Assembly (NCBI RefSeq): GCF_035582795.1
Contig: NC_134366.1
Location: forward strand, 141,826,256-141,890,255
Source: Mycteria americana
Taxonomy: Eukaryota; Chordata; Aves; Ciconiiformes; Ciconiidae
Reading direction: 5' to 3'
Length of the DNA stretch: 64,000 bases
Shown: positions 13,899 through 28,400 of the stretch, in pieces
Layout: each line of letters opens with the position of its first letter
How positions within the stretch are numbered: the first letter of the stretch is position 1
The notes under the pieces: model-generated
Database searches by the model: none
What the model was told of the DNA's origin: nothing
The model's input: only the letters and a program-made list of their open reading frames with translations
Program-made: the position numbers and the translations under genes

Positions 13899-15426
13899 CT
13901 TTTTCTTGATATCTCTTAATATAATATGCTGCAGTTTTAAATTCATAGGTAATCCATATGCTCCATCCTTTCTAAACAGGTTCTTGTTGGAGCAAATTTT
14001 TTTTTCATTCCTTTCAGTGGGTTCCTTTGCTTTTCACAGCATAGAAGTTAATGTCTTTTTGTTATTAAATCAGGCTTCTATCATATACTATTTTCTTTCA
14101 TGAAGAAGATCCATGTCAGAATGTAAGTCACGTCACTTTTTTTGATAGGAGCCATATAAGCATTTTTCCTAAAATATATTTTCTTTTTTTGTGTTATCAC
14201 TTCACAGTTATACAAAATATTTGAGGCCTTATACTCTTAAGATTTTATTATGGGTTTATACAGACTGTTCTAAGTCTATCTGAAAGGTGGAAAGAAGAAG
14301 AGTACATTCGATGGAGTCTTACATCAGGAGGCCTGTGAAATCTGGGTAGCCAGTATTTAGAATTAGTAGCTATTACTAGCTGAATCTTCATTTCTACACT
14401 GCTTCCTTTAGAAATGTCTTCCACCCTACTTTGCAGTGTATGTTCATATACATTCCTATTCATATACTATTCATTTATATTTAAGGAATTCTGGTGAGCA
14501 AGCAGCAGACAGAAGAAATACAAATCAGGGAAACATTGTTTACGTACAGTTTTCATTTACCTATCCTTATCTTTCCTGTCTTTTTCCTTTTTCTTCTTCT
14601 TTCTCCTACATACTACCTTTTAAAAAATATATTTAATGCTATGCTGATTCTAGATATTTCTATGCTTATTTCTAGATACTAATTTACTTTGGAAACTTTT
14701 GGACTTTGGAAAGAAGTGAACAAGTTCTTGTCTTTATACTTGTCTTGATTGACAAGACCTTTTGGTTTCGAGGAATTTTTGCTGTTCTGATTAGTGGTGG
14801 GTGTAAAAATAAAACTGTCTCTGAGATTCTGTTTTGTATGATGATGGAGGGGGAGCACAACAAATACCATTACTGATGATTTTTCTATCTCATATTTTCC
14901 TCATGTGGAAGTACAGCTAAGTATTTTCATGCTGCCACATCAACAATACTGCGGCATGGAAAAATCTTTTACTTTGTGGGTGAGGTTGATACAATTTTGA
15001 CAGATGTGAGTGCTTGGCATATTCATCTTTAATTACCATCTCGAATTGTTTCAGATTTTTTAAAAAACAAGGAAGAGTAAAAACAAGCCTCAAGAAATAG
15101 TAAAAATTTGGTTTGGCTGAAGCTTACTGAAACACAGTTATATTGATTTTGGCTACTTCTGTTCTGTATATTTAGTTGATCTGAACATGATTTTTGTTAT
15201 TTAATATCAATAATTGTATTATGTTATAGTTGGAAGGTATATTTTGAATTAATAATTCCCATACTAGAGAACTGTGGACTTTACTATAAGTTGCAAGAAT
15301 ATTTATTATTAGCTTGATGCCAACTATATATTTTTTTAATATTCATAGTAAGTATTCATACTGCAAGGAACATGATACTAACCTGTGAATTTAAATCCTG
15401 TTCCTAACTTGCATGTTTTTTTAAAT
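13899..15426. other. AT-rich non-coding segment
   Basis: Nothing recognisable was seen beyond short T runs. Small open frames on both strands have biased, low-complexity composition and no motifs. Confidence 0.4.
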
Positions 15427-15716
15427 TGTAATATCATGGAATTACAGAGTATTTGAGCTGCCCTGTCAATGGGCACCAGTGAGAATAGGCTCCATTTTCT
15501 TAATTTTCTTAATTCCCCTCCATCAGATATTTATACGTATTGATAGGATCCCCCTGAGCCTTCTCCCTGACGATGTCAGGGACTGGGTAGTTTCTGGGTA
15601 GTCAGTGCCCTCAACCTCTCCTCATAGGAGAGATGCTCCAGTCCCTTATTCCTTTTTGTGGCTCTTCGCTAGACTCACTCCGGTATGCCCATGCCTCTCT
15701 TGTACCGGGGAGCATC
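15427..15716 (-). mobile_element. Decayed CR1 LINE 3' fragment, minus strand
   Basis: Read on the minus strand, this matches the end of CR1 ORF2 and its 3' UTR as I know them. It contains counterparts of the conserved stretch around GAGGCTGAGGGGAGACCT, here seen in reverse as ATCCCCCTGAGCCTTCTCCC at 15548-15567, then a segment corresponding to the GGAGCATCTCTCCTATGAGGAG motif. The left end near 15434 (ATCATGGAATTACAGAG) resembles a worn CR1 8-bp tail. Internal drift is high and a stretch near 15575-15600 looks rearranged, so this is an old copy. The right boundary is taken where the similarity stops, near CCGGGGAGC. It is not coding. Confidence 0.75.
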
Positions 15717-18393
15717 ATTTCCTGTGCTCACTGAAGACAGGTGCCATTCCCCTCCTACTATATCTATAACAATCCCTACATCAGCTAAAACAGTTCCTAG
15801 AACTCTTACAGTTTTATCCAAATGCTCCCAGAATAGAGTTTAGTTTTTCACTCGAGAATTTCCAGGGTTTTTGTCACAATCTCGGGTTCAAGCAGTTAAG
15901 ATTAGTTAAATTAATCCATAAAACAACACAGGCACAATGGGAAATTGTAGACCTGAATATGAATGATTAATGAAACAAACTGTCAGGAGTTGGCTTGCTT
16001 GCCTTTTATAGATTGTAGCTTTACTGCAGCTATTCTGCATGAATATGAATACGAATTTACAATGATTTTTTTTTCCTGTTCGTTATGCTGAATGGATTGG
16101 GTAACCTGGTGTTGGGTGTTAGAAAATAAGTAAAAGCTGAGTTTACAAATAAAAGCAGGAGTTTCCTTTGGAGTTCCTTGGGACATTGTGAAAAACTTTG
16201 AAATAAAATGTTATCTTTGTCAGAGGTTAATGCTGGAATGACGTTAAAAGAAGTGGCCCTCTGTGGAGAACTGGAATCTATATTTTAGTGAAAATTTTTT
16301 AACATGGAACACAGCTATACATTCCCAGAATAAGATTTCATCCTATTAAAAATTCTTTGTTTTTGTTACAGAACTACAAGTAATATTTTACTTTCCTTCT
16401 TTGTGAGTCCCAGACGACTGAAGGTTTTGCGTTGTACCAGTATTAAGTAGGTGACAGTTTTATATTTAAGAGCTTAAAATTTACATAAATAACACAGATA
16501 AAGTATGGAGAATGAGATAGAAAATAAAAGAATGATGGCTCATGTGTGACATATTGGATCCATAATAAGGGTGTAGGTATTCTTGCACCACTGCTAGATA
16601 GAGGATATCTCTTCCTGCCTGTTTTGACCTTATTGTTACATCTGCTATATCCTGGTGTCATCCTGGTACTTGAATTCCAGAAAAATGTAGATATGCAGCT
16701 TTTCCAAAGCTCCTATAAATGACTGCACACGTTATTCACAAAGAATGACTTTTGCAAAAGAGGCGTTCTGGCCTCCTTCTGGCTACAAATGCCCACATCT
16801 GGAATAAATCTAACTTAAGAAATAAGAATCGTTCTGTGCTTCTCACATATCGCTTTGCATGTCCTGGCTAAGCAAAAATTTGACTGTGCCCATTGTCTTG
16901 CTTTCTTCTAATAAGTGTCAGGAAAATTATTTGCTATGTTTGTGTGAACACTGAATATTGTCCAGAGAACTCGGGAAACTTTAAGACTGTATTTTAACTT
17001 CTGTATGAATACAAGAGAGAAGATTCTTAAATATTGGTAAAAGTAATAGTTTATGGGAATTTTAATATACTCTTGTATTCACACACAGAGCACAGAATTG
17101 TAATATTTTCCTTGCTGTCTGATTACCGGTAACTGGTCATGGATTCATTATTTTGTTTGACAAATATATATTTTTTAACATAAATAGCCATAATATAGCT
17201 TTGCTTGCACTGCCATTATGCAAATTACATCTGTTTAAAGACATTTTGGCTAGAGTAGATTTAATATTAAAAGGATATAGCTGTCTTTTTTTTTTAATTC
17301 CTATATCTCTTTATAATTGATTAATGTTCATTTGGATGAATAATTTATAACGCATATAGCTCCTGGCTTATTAATTGTTTAATTTCAGAGAAAGTAACTG
17401 AGTACTAAGGAGAAGCAAGTTGTCATTCAGAGGGACACATTAAATTTAAACACTCCATTGATGCATAGAGTAGAAGTGGTCAAAGTACTTCATATGTGCT
17501 TCTTACATCTAGTACTGTACTTGTAAAGAAGAATAATGATAATGAAGATTAAAGAGTATTAGGGTTTTTTAGATAGAAGAGGTATTTGATAGCATGTGAT
17601 TTGGCAAATTTTATGATCCTGTGCTGGTTTTGTTTTTCTTTATATGCCTTTTTTTGCATCGTTGGTTTTCTCTGCAGTAGGCCAAGCAGAAAGAGGAGCA
17701 AATTCAATACAGTGCTCACACTTAAGAATAAACAAATATGCAAATGATTGAATGATAAAATTAACCTTAAATTGTAGATAAGCCTTTAGCCTTTGCAATT
17801 GAAATTAATCTTGAGATATGTTTAGATCAAAGGAGCAGAATCTGAATCAACATTGATCTTTTGATGAGAGTATGCAGTAGTTCTGCTTCACTTGAGAGCC
17901 TATGACACTCGCTAGACAGGACTTAATTTTCATCTTAGGTAGATCAAGAAGGGAAGTTCTTCCTCCTTATAGAGAAGTAGCTAGTGCTGTTTGACACTTT
18001 GGAGCTGGCTAAGTGTTGTAGCCAATGTATGAAGATGAAACATTTTTGGAAGATTTTATTTTAGGAATTGCTAATAGTAACAACTTCCCCGTATTTTTAT
18101 ATTACCATTTTACATATGACATAGCTAACTTCATGTTGTACCTGTACAGTGTGCTATTTATAGAAGGGTAATTAGTGAAAGACAGAAAATTATTCCAGGG
18201 TTCTTGTGTCTTAGCGTTCTGTTGTAGTTATTTTGCTGTTCTTTGAAAGAACTGAATTATTTATTTTTATTAGTATTGGGAAGGAAGTAAAAATAAAAGT
18301 CAAATAGCCTGCAGTTGAATTTCTTTGTTTTGATCTTGACATTTAAAAACTGGGAAGTTATTATATATCATGGAAAACAGGTAAGGATATATC
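15717..18393. other. AT-rich non-coding segment
   Basis: No gene, LINE or LTR was recognised. There are short T and A runs and no long open frame. Confidence 0.4.
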
Positions 18394-19341
18394 ATGTCTC
18401 TTCACCAAAGCCAAGGAGTTGTTAACAAGATGCATATATCCTTTCCTTTTCTCCACTTCGAATTGATAGTGTGTTCTGTAAGCAGACAAAATATTCCCAA
18501 AATAATTTGCATTTTCCACATATGCAGAGCTGCATGCCTTACATTCAGGAGCAGAAAGAAAAGACATTGGGAAACACATACTCTTCACTACTATACAATA
18601 TTGATAGAAGAAGCAGAATACCTTGCATGTCTGCTATCTTTACATTTCTCCTATCCTTATGAGCACTGCAGGAATCTATCTTTTACAGCAAAGAATACAG
18701 ATTGAGAAGGCAAATACTTTTGTGTTACTTATGGTCTCAAACAGCAGGAGGTCTCCATATGATATGACACTTGAAGGCCCTGGAAGTTCTGAGTCTATTA
18801 CTAGATACCTGTCCAACTTCTTTTCCAAGAAGCATCAGGTGTATACAATGGCTGGACTAGCAGGCATGATTGGTTCTCTGCAATCATCTTTCATAGCTCT
18901 GGCTATGAAGAGGCACCAATTCTCAATAAACCTTTACAGAGCAAGGTTCCCATAGGTCCCGACAGTGTCTCTAAAAGGAGAACTCCAGGGTGCAAGCTCA
19001 TTACCATATCATCCAATCTCACAGTGCTAACTTTTTTTCCCCTCAGACCTTTATTCTTTGCAGTGCCAACTAATTGTCCAATTATCAAGTGTTCTATAAA
19101 ACAAGTAATTGCAGGAGGACATCTCTTGAAGATACAACAGCCTGCAGTCCAAATGTTGCATTCTTTAACCCTTCAATTCACAATGAGAGCAGCCTGTATC
19201 TTTGGCAGTTACTTACAGCACATAATAGATCTTTCTCAAACTGAAGACTCTCAGTTGACCGAAACCTCAGCTATTGTGATTTCTGGGACTAATGAGGCTC
19301 TGCTGACTATAACACTACTTACGTTTTCTGATGTAGGATGA
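18394..19341 (+). other. Unidentified region with unusually long stop-free stretches in one frame
   Basis: One plus-strand frame is open for 103 codons from the ATG at 18394 to a stop at 18703, then has stops within about 100 bases (18703-18804), then is open again for 178 codons from 18805 to the stop at 19339. The second stretch has no upstream ATG; its only start-like codons are internal (for example GTG at 19024). No domain, signal peptide or motif was recognised and there is no clear splice framing. In DNA this rich in A and T such a run is uncommon by chance. It could be a decayed protein-coding or transposon remnant. I do not claim a gene. Confidence 0.25.
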
Positions 19342-22300
19342 ATTCAAAGTCAAGGAATCTCTCAAATTTTTTCAGGAAACTCAAAGCCCTACGACAGAGT
19401 CTGTATCTAAAAAGTGCCTCACAAATTGCTATGTCTAGGAGAGACTGCAGAAAAAGAGAAGTAACATAAAAATGAATTGAATGTGTTTTTAAAGAAAATA
19501 GAAGTTTTGGGGTTTTTTTTTTGTTTTGTTTTTTTTTTTAATATATAACCTGATACCTTAACTAATGTTAAGCAGTCTGAAGTGGAGAAATACCAGAAAC
19601 TTTGAATTCAGGTAACATAGATGAGGATAAGGAATCTCAGGAATAGCAGAAGTATATAAATGTGATTTAAGGCTCAGACTTTCTCTGTGTATTTTTATAG
19701 CTTTCAAGTGCCTTGCAATGTTAAGTAAAATAATATTGTTTCCTCCTCCAATAATGTTCACTGACTTCTATACATATATGGCACAGTATTAGCTCATATG
19801 ACATTTTGACGTTTTCACAAATGTTTTCTCAGTTATATGCTATATATTCTGTCTCTCAGATGCCAACATATTCATGTACAAATAAACTGCAGATTATTTC
19901 AGAACAGCTGGTGAAGGGAGTTCCAGAAAAATATTAGAAAATTATTTGATATAATTGTTTGAAGGGAGATTAAATAATGTGTAAAGGATTAAGTATAGGA
20001 GAGTAGTCCAAGAAAAATGGAGCAGTTCACTGAAACATAGCTATTCCCTTTAGCTGTCCCCTAAATCCTATAAGTGGAAACAGACAAATACACGGAGGGG
20101 TTACTGGGAATGGAAAAACCTTGTGTTGAGAAGGAAGGACCAAAATACATAGACCAAGAAACAGAGGAAAACTATTTGATAAAGTTGAACTCATATGCTG
20201 AGCGAATTCAAGGATAGTTTTCAATAGTAGGAAGGCAGGTTTTGTATAGCTGAAAAGATTAAGGAGCTATGCAGTGCAGAAAATAGTTGTGATATTTAAT
20301 TTCTTGTAGTGGGATAGCATTTGGAAACAGGAATGGTTTAGAGAGGCAGAGTGTTTTGTTAAAGCATTTATAGGTTATTAGACAATAAAATTAAATTTGA
20401 AGGCAAGAAAATGTAAGGTTTTATCAGTTAACATTGCTGTAAAGAGGTAGCAAGGTACCTGGAAAACACTAGCTTGGCAAATACAATTTCTCAGTCTTTT
20501 GTTCTTACAGAGACACCTAAAGTTTATTATCATAATTGGTGCATTACGATGCTACTTAGGAGAAAAAATTTAGCCAAAATTTAAATTTGCTCCAGTTGAA
20601 CTGACAGAATGCAGAACTGCAAAAATGCTTTTTTGTAGTTAACTTTTAAGCTAACAGTATCACTAATAAGTTGGTTTTAAACTGCTTTACAAATACTAAT
20701 TACTTAAGGGAGGGTGGCAGGTAAAGGGTGGAAAGAAGTGTGAGTCCTCCTGGGTATGTCTTGCTTCTGTTGTGAGCAAGCAATGTTGGATACAATTGTC
20801 CAGGCTGTCCTTTGAGCTTTGAGGTTAACTAACAACTTCTTGTAGTTAGATCCCTACTGTTTCCAAGTTAATTGGTCCATCTTCTCACATTCATACAGAA
20901 ATCATGCTTCCCTAGAAAGTCAGTTCAAACTACCTGACATCAGAGAACATTTTCACAGGGGAAAAAGCCAAGGCATTTTCTTAAAGATCGAGAGACTATA
21001 ACCTTAGAGAAGTGGGCCCTAAAAGTATACTCTTGAAAATTTCCCGGCTATTTGTGTTTCCTTGCTATGATGTGAAAGAAATAATAATTCTCTTAAGAAG
21101 CAAAATACATTTCCTGATGGCAGTTTGCATCTAACTGTAAGTCAAAGTTTAAATAACAGACAGGCTATGTGGGTATCTTCAGAGTCTGTCACAGTGTGGG
21201 GTAGTGAAGGCATTTCTTACAAGAAAATAAAAAGACAATAGACTAGAATTCTCAGTTAATGTACCAGGAAAACAGACAGGAGATTCCTACTTAATGTTAA
21301 GATCATGCAAAGCTCTTTGTGAATGCAGGGCCTAAGTTGTATGGTCAGTAGAGCTTAGATGTAGTATAGAGACACCGGTACAAATTCAAATATATTCAAA
21401 ACTTCAAATATAGCCCTGTTTTTCAACCATAGGAGAAAATTTAGAGGTTTTTTTTTTTAAGAAAGAATTGTTTAATCCAGCAAGCACCTACAGTCCTGAT
21501 GTCTGTAGTTCTAGTCATTATAGAATCCTTACTCTTTCTTTCTGAACAGTTTATATCTAATATATTTGATTTGTTTATTTCCCACCGGGGAGGTGAAAAC
21601 ACCTCTTTTTTTCACTTGTAAGACCATACTAGTTGTGATGCTACAAGTATTTCCTTTAGGTTTTCTCTTTGATAATTATGGCTGTAAACAAACTTTTACT
21701 TTTTTTTTCTGTTTAAATGACACCATGCCATTTTGTGGAGTTATTGCTATATTATCATGGTTTTAGCTGTTATTTTTAAATTCAGAGAAATCTATGGGAC
21801 CAATGAGAATATATAGATTTTCTCAAAAGGTACCTAGAAGAACATAGTCTAATAGAAATCTGTTTCTGTTAAAGAGCTATGAAAAATGTAGTCTGACTTA
21901 CTGGATAGTCAAAGGAAAATATAGAAAGTGACCAGCAGAAGAATAAAGGATTGCAGTCTCTCTCTTTGTGATTTTTTCATTGTGCCCATCTTGAAGTAGC
22001 TTGCAATTTCATGCTAAAGATTTGTAGTTAACACTGGAACTTTTCTCAGACATAAGGGAATTCCAGCAATGTTCCACAGTGGAGCAGAAGAGAAATTAGA
22101 TAAAATGACTCCAAATGAAATCCGTTCTCTTTTTTTTGGCTGAGTCAAACAGGAGGTAGCCCTTTTCATGTGTTCATTTGAGAAGGTGTTTGCTCTCTCC
22201 CCACCTCAAAAATAAGTTTATCTGAGATTTTTTTTCTAAAATGAAATGGGACTTGGGCCAATACTCAGACATTGTGTGAGATACCGGCCCTGTATAAAAA

Positions 22301-24859
22301 GACAGGAGATCAGATTTCTTTCATTACTACACTTTACAAAGAAAATCACAACCTTGATTTTGTACCACTGATAACTGAAGGACAAAGACACATTAGAGGC
22401 ATTTTGTATGTTTTTTATGTGCTCTTTTATATTTTTGAGGTGGCCCTCTGCTTAATAATAATGCTACTGCTTAGGTGAAACTCTTTCCTTAAGTCTGCAT
22501 GCAACTATCTTTTTGCTGTGATATCTTTGCCATAAATAAGACATTAAATATCCTGTAGAAAGTAGTCAAATAGAAAATTCACAATTTGAACTGGGACTGT
22601 TTTCAGGTTTCTGACTAGCAGCTGTCATTCTCATCATGAGGTCATTAGTCCAGCTGAATGGGGTGTCAGTCTACTATATTACCACTTTTATACCTTTACA
22701 AATAGATCCCCTGATAGCAGATCTGGGTTCTTAAGCTCAACAGAAAGAGGTTTCTGTGATCTTGTAAAAACACTAAAGAAGAATTTTCTAGCATCTGTTA
22801 GATCCTTCCACCCTCTCCTTGATAAGCTTATTCCACGTTCTTTTTTTGAGGCAATGATTAGAGGTGGTTAAACTGTTAGATTTATTCCAGAACTCAGCAG
22901 TCAAATGGTTTCTCAATTTATCACTGCATTTTCAGTTGTCAGTTATTTACTTTATTTTTTAATAAATCACTGATTAATGTTATTTTTTTCATTGTGTGCA
23001 GGAATGGGTACAACTGGGAAACTAAAACAAAAGTCAGGATTATCATAATTTATTGTTAATTACAGTTATGAAAACCATAAGGTACTATTTTCACTGTATA
23101 AAAGGCATGGCTTTTTTTTTTTTTTTTTTTAGAAAAGAATGTAAAAACAATGGTATCAAAGTCTTTTTGCTACTATTTTTGAAAGATGCATCAGTTTGTG
23201 TACTGCATACACACATACCTGTGTATGTCTGTCATTCATACTCGTATCAACCTGACAGATGCAAAAGCAGAAAAAGACAAAAAAACCCTAGTATGAACTT
23301 CATGCAAACAGAGTTACAGCAAGTGTTTTATATTACAGTTATATAAGGAAGTGTGCCATTTTATAAAAGAAATCTTAAAAGATATGAAGTTCCTCTAAGC
23401 ACATCTTTATAATTTAAAAAGCCTATTTGTTTTCTGCTGTTATAGTTTGAATTCAAAGGAGTAATTCTCCAAAGAAAGCATCAGGCTTATTTGTTCAATT
23501 CTATATCAAGATTACAATGAATGTAAATACTAAAATGAAATAATAGCTGAAGGAGTCACCCCACCTCCAGGTTTTTTTTCTGATTATTTTCTACAATATC
23601 TCACCTTTCTATATTAATATAATTAAAATAAGAATGTCAGCTCCTGCTTTGGGCCTAACTTGGCCTTTATAAACTAGCTTGACTTTTGGAATTTGTCAGT
23701 ACAATTAAAAATTAGGTATTAATTTTAAAAACAGTGTTAAATATTTATTTTTTCTAGGTTGCTGTTTTCCTTTTGCTCCTGAAGGTAATCTAAAAGGGAT
23801 GCTGTTTGGTGTTTGTTTAGGATGCATTTATGAAAAAGAATTGTTTTTTATTCTCACAACAAACTTCCTTGTAAGCATCTGAAAAATATCAAGAATTTTA
23901 AAAAATGAAGTGTATGCTTAAGTCTGTTGCATACAGTTCCATCCATGCTCGTACATTACAGAGGTAGTTTAATCACCCATAAGAAATTACTACCTTCTCT
24001 GTTCGTGAAGCATGACATTTCAATTGCACAGCCAATAAAAGAATTACATGAAGAGGGCTGAAATGATTTACTGTATGGAAAGCCACAAGACCAAGGTTAC
24101 CATGGTGAACTACCTTTCTGTGCATACAAGGTCAAGTGAGAGTGACCTGTCAGTGGACAACCTTCAGTGCTAACATAGTAATATATTGCACCAACAATGG
24201 TTTGTTGATCTGCTTCTTAAATAATTATAAACATTTTAATATTTGATATTTTTTCCTTGCTGAATTTTTTACATGTGGACAATAATGATTACAGAAATCT
24301 TCATTTTATGCTTCAGTAATAGTAGTTTAACAGCATTAGATGAACATTTGTGTTTAGCAAATTTTTATGAATTGTAATTGTATACAGTAATGTTTATTTG
24401 GTTATGTTCAGAGGTTAAAAAAGCTTACCGAGGGTTTTCAGATATTTAATCTAGTGTGTATGAGATTCTAGTTGATGCTTTTCATATTTTCTGACTCTGC
24501 ATTATTGTATATTGCAGAATTCTTCTTTCAGTTCCAATGGGGCTGGAGATAGGGAAGCAGGGAGCATTGCAAATAGTTTGTGTACAAATATTGTCAAAGA
24601 AAACACACAATTATAATTAAAATGTTCAGAAAAAAGTCTGAAAAGCAGGGAGTTCATCTAACGGTTCTCTGAAAAATATTTTGTTGATGCATAAAATGAG
24701 AACTATACTAATAAATGTCTCTTGAATTACATATGCTGTAAGAAAATGAAACCCTTTGGGTTATGAATCTTGGATTTAAAGAGGCAGTCATCAAATATTT
24801 AAGATGAAAATGCAGTAACACATGCTAGCTGTCATGTGTAAGTTTGGTGAATGTTATGA
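19342..24859. other. AT-rich non-coding segment
   Basis: Ordinary AT-rich sequence with several homopolymer runs, including T19 at 23112-23130 and T-rich sequence at 19509-19541. No exon or mobile element was recognised. Confidence 0.4.
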
Positions 24860-25480
24860 CAAGGTTTTTAAAACATTCATAGTCAGAGTATTTTTATAAA
24901 AATGTTCATTAATTCAAACAGACATTCATATCTGGCAACCTGCATTACGATCGAGATTTCTAGATGCATGAGAAATCTTTGTAAAGCCAAGAAAATATGG
25001 GTGAAATATATAGCAATCATGTTTAAATTATACATTATAAGGCATACCTATCGGTATGTTGTCATATTATGCATTAAATTTAGTGCATAAATCAGGTTGT
25101 TATAATTCTGATGTCGCCAAAAGGCACAAAATATGACAAACAGGACTAGGCATGTAGATATTATCATACTCAATAATTCAATGAGCATTTGTTTTATGTA
25201 AATTAACTCCTGTTAATAAAAATTACACTCATTTATTACACCACTTCCATGTGATAATTAAAAAAATGTCCTTTTTCTTGAAAATCATTACAAAATGTGA
25301 ATAATGCATTTGTTTAATATCTTTATAAACAAGATCTTACCATCAGATTAGTTCTGGAAATGAAAGCGTTATTGATCTCTATAATAATTTCATAATACTG
25401 TTACATTGCAGTGCTGAAACTGCTAATCTCGTTTTTGTGGAGAATTCTATGCATTTAAAGCAGTGCTTGAACTCTCACAT
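24860..25480. other. Candidate conserved non-coding element
   Basis: This interval is AT-rich but of high complexity. It carries many homeodomain-like cores (TAATTA, ATTAAC), GTTTAT/TTTATGTAAAT words and CAATAATTCAAT, with no long homopolymer and no open frame of interest. That composition resembles vertebrate conserved non-coding enhancers. The call is an impression from base words and cannot be confirmed without alignment to other birds. Confidence 0.2.
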
Positions 25481-28400
25481 ACAGCATATAAACAATATTA
25501 ATTTGATACAGGCTGCTATTGTTGAATCTGCAGAAAAAGTACCTTTCAAAATATGGAAAATAAGAGGGAGATACTTTTAACTGTACCTTTTAACATAATG
25601 AACACAACTATCTATTAAAACAGTGTTGCAGTGTTGCAAAAAACAGTGGGTTTTTTCAGCACATTCAAGCATACTGGGTGGTAACATACCAAAATTTCAA
25701 TACAGTTTTGATCTTCTTTATTTATACTTGAAAAATATACCAACCTGAGAAAAGTTTAGAGCTGTATTCTTAATAAATTCCTGAAGTGCCTATGATTATG
25801 AGGGATCTCTAATAGAGGATACAATATATCACCTGACCTTGTGTCTACTTTCCCATTTAAAAAAAAAAAGAAAGAAAAAAAAACGATTGGAAGCTTATTA
25901 TTGTCTGCTTTTAATTCCAGAATATCAGGGTTTATTGGATTTTCTTTTTTTCTCTTTTTTTTTTTTCCTGTTTTTAATAATTAGTAGGTGCAGACTCCTA
26001 AGATGTTAGTTTGCTGATCTTGCCAGAACAACAAAAGACAGAAGTGAATATGGGTGTGGGAAAAGATTCAAGGCAAGATCTACCTCATGCTAAGGAAATT
26101 ATTCAGAGCTGAAAACATTTGTCTAAGGGCTACTAATAGAGTTAGTGAACCAAAGCATGTAGAATCTGTGGACATCTTCATAAGACACAGCACACGGGGA
26201 AGGTGAAATTCTTGAACCTAACCTGCTTCCACCCTTCATCACTAGACCCAGCAAGCCTCTTGGCAGGAAATAAAAGACTTCTTATCTTCTGCTCTTTATT
26301 AAAAGTAGCTAAATAAGTACTTTAAGGTACCAGGCTTAGCTGAAGTTGAGTATGCTGCTGTGAATGGTGGTCCCAACTGAGCATCATGTCAGAGCACTTC
26401 TATTCAGTTGATTGTTAGTGGCAGGCTGCTAGAGCCACCACTTAGCTCTCTAAAGTGGCAGAAATCAAAGAAGGCCTTGTTGCTGTGCACAGAGAAAAGG
26501 CAAATGATCCTGAAGTGCATTTTCCAGCTCCCCTGGAATGTTATGGGAGCAAACACTGAAAACTGCGGGGCATGTACTCACTGGTGAAAACTCTGCCTTT
26601 CGCTTGCAGGACACATGGCACAAAGCTCCCATACTTTATAAAGGAGAGCCCGTTAGACTGCCAATTGTATGCTGGCCAGATCATGATATTACTGGGACTG
26701 CTGTCAGGTTACCAAATGATTGACAAGCGATATTAGGTTTTGAATGGTGCGTAGGGACTTAAAAACCAGAAACTAAAAATATACAAACTAAGAAATGCCA
26801 AATTTTTGATCTGTCTTGTGGCCATTGGCAACTGATAAAATAAGTGAAGTTCTATTTGATGGCATTAGTGTTATGTCACAACTACAATGGGAATGAATGT
26901 GTAAAATGTGCAAATCCCTCTGGTAGTCGTAAATGCATAGGTTACATCTGTTGTTTACCCAAGATTGAATTAAGGAGACATTTGTAATAGGTTTTTAATG
27001 AGAAAATTAAAAATTCACCAGAGAAAATGAGCACAATAAAGCAGGTGTAGTGACCCTTCAGAAAATTAACCCATGTTTTAATGTTCTAGAATATTAAGAT
27101 TTTTAATTTTTGTCTCAGTTTTCAGTCTCCTTTGCTTACTGAAGGTACTAGACATTTACACTGGCTACTTCAGGCACCTAAGTAGGTCCTGGAAATCTGG
27201 ACATATTTCATTTATTCATTCAATGCATGTTATATAACAGGACTTTTCTCCTATCTTTGTTTCTTTGAACTGCACCTTCCCAAGTTATTTAAATAGTCCA
27301 CGTAATTGACAGAAGATTAAGAAAAAAATGTTTTTTCTAATCATTGTAGACCAGAGGAGTAAAACATTATTTGAATTTGTGCTGAATTTGATTCAGATGT
27401 CAGGCTTCCAACTGAAGAACCGAGTATGGCAAAATATATGTATTAAATTAACAATAACATTTTAGTATATACATTGTTAGTGAGATTTTGCATTTTGATT
27501 CCACTCTCCTTCACTTTAAATTAGACAAAATTATTAGAGGTCAGATGAACTATAATGCTAAAAGAACATCAAAGTCACTGAGCACTCATTTTCCTATTTA
27601 TACAGCAGTTGTCTAAGTAAGCACTTTAAGTATCTGTATTAAACTGAAAAAATGGTGATACTAAGTAGATAAAATTTAAGTGATTTTATTTTTTTGGCCA
27701 CTGAATCATATAGAAGAATATATGAAGGTGAAGCCTCATGTACTGGAAAGGTAAATTCACTTCACACCAAAAATGATTGGCAGCAGTGTGATGCATTACA
27801 GATTATCACCTATAGATTCTCTTTTTTCATTTGGAACCAATCCAAAATACAACTGATAATATTCAGAACTATACCTGTTTTTATAAAGAAATTCTCAACC
27901 ATTAAACATTTGTGAGGCTTTAGAAATACACATTAGTCTCCTGTTCCATAAGAGAATTCAGACCATATTTCTCTGGAAGGACTGCTGGTTTTGGAACTTA
28001 TCTTCCTTTTCCACCATTTCTAGGACTTGGCTTCCCTTAAAAGAATACGAAAAGACTATGGCTTTAGTTTAGTTTTTAGGATTTCTCATTGTTTACTTCA
28101 CAGTTTGACTGTCAATGTATTTACTGGTGGAAGCTGTGATTGTTTTGTCTGACAAAATATGCCTTTTTGTGGATTGCTTTGGTCCAATTAATACTTTGAA
28201 ACTGTAAATAGCACCTAGGTAGTAGGGGTATATGCACCATATAAATTACAAACTAAATGTGGACAGATTTTTCTCAGTAAGTGTCTTTGATAATGTAATT
28301 ACATTTAATAGTTAAGTACATACAAACCCTGTGTGCTGGTGGAAAAGAAACAAAACACAGCAACAGGCAGTAACCTTTGTTCAGCAGGAGAGAGTATAAG

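Noticed and set aside
13738..14103. 121-codon plus-strand open frame
   Set aside because: Includes a run of tyrosines from a TAC/TAT microsatellite and is otherwise Phe/Leu-rich; it overlaps the splice-like motif and shows no domain.
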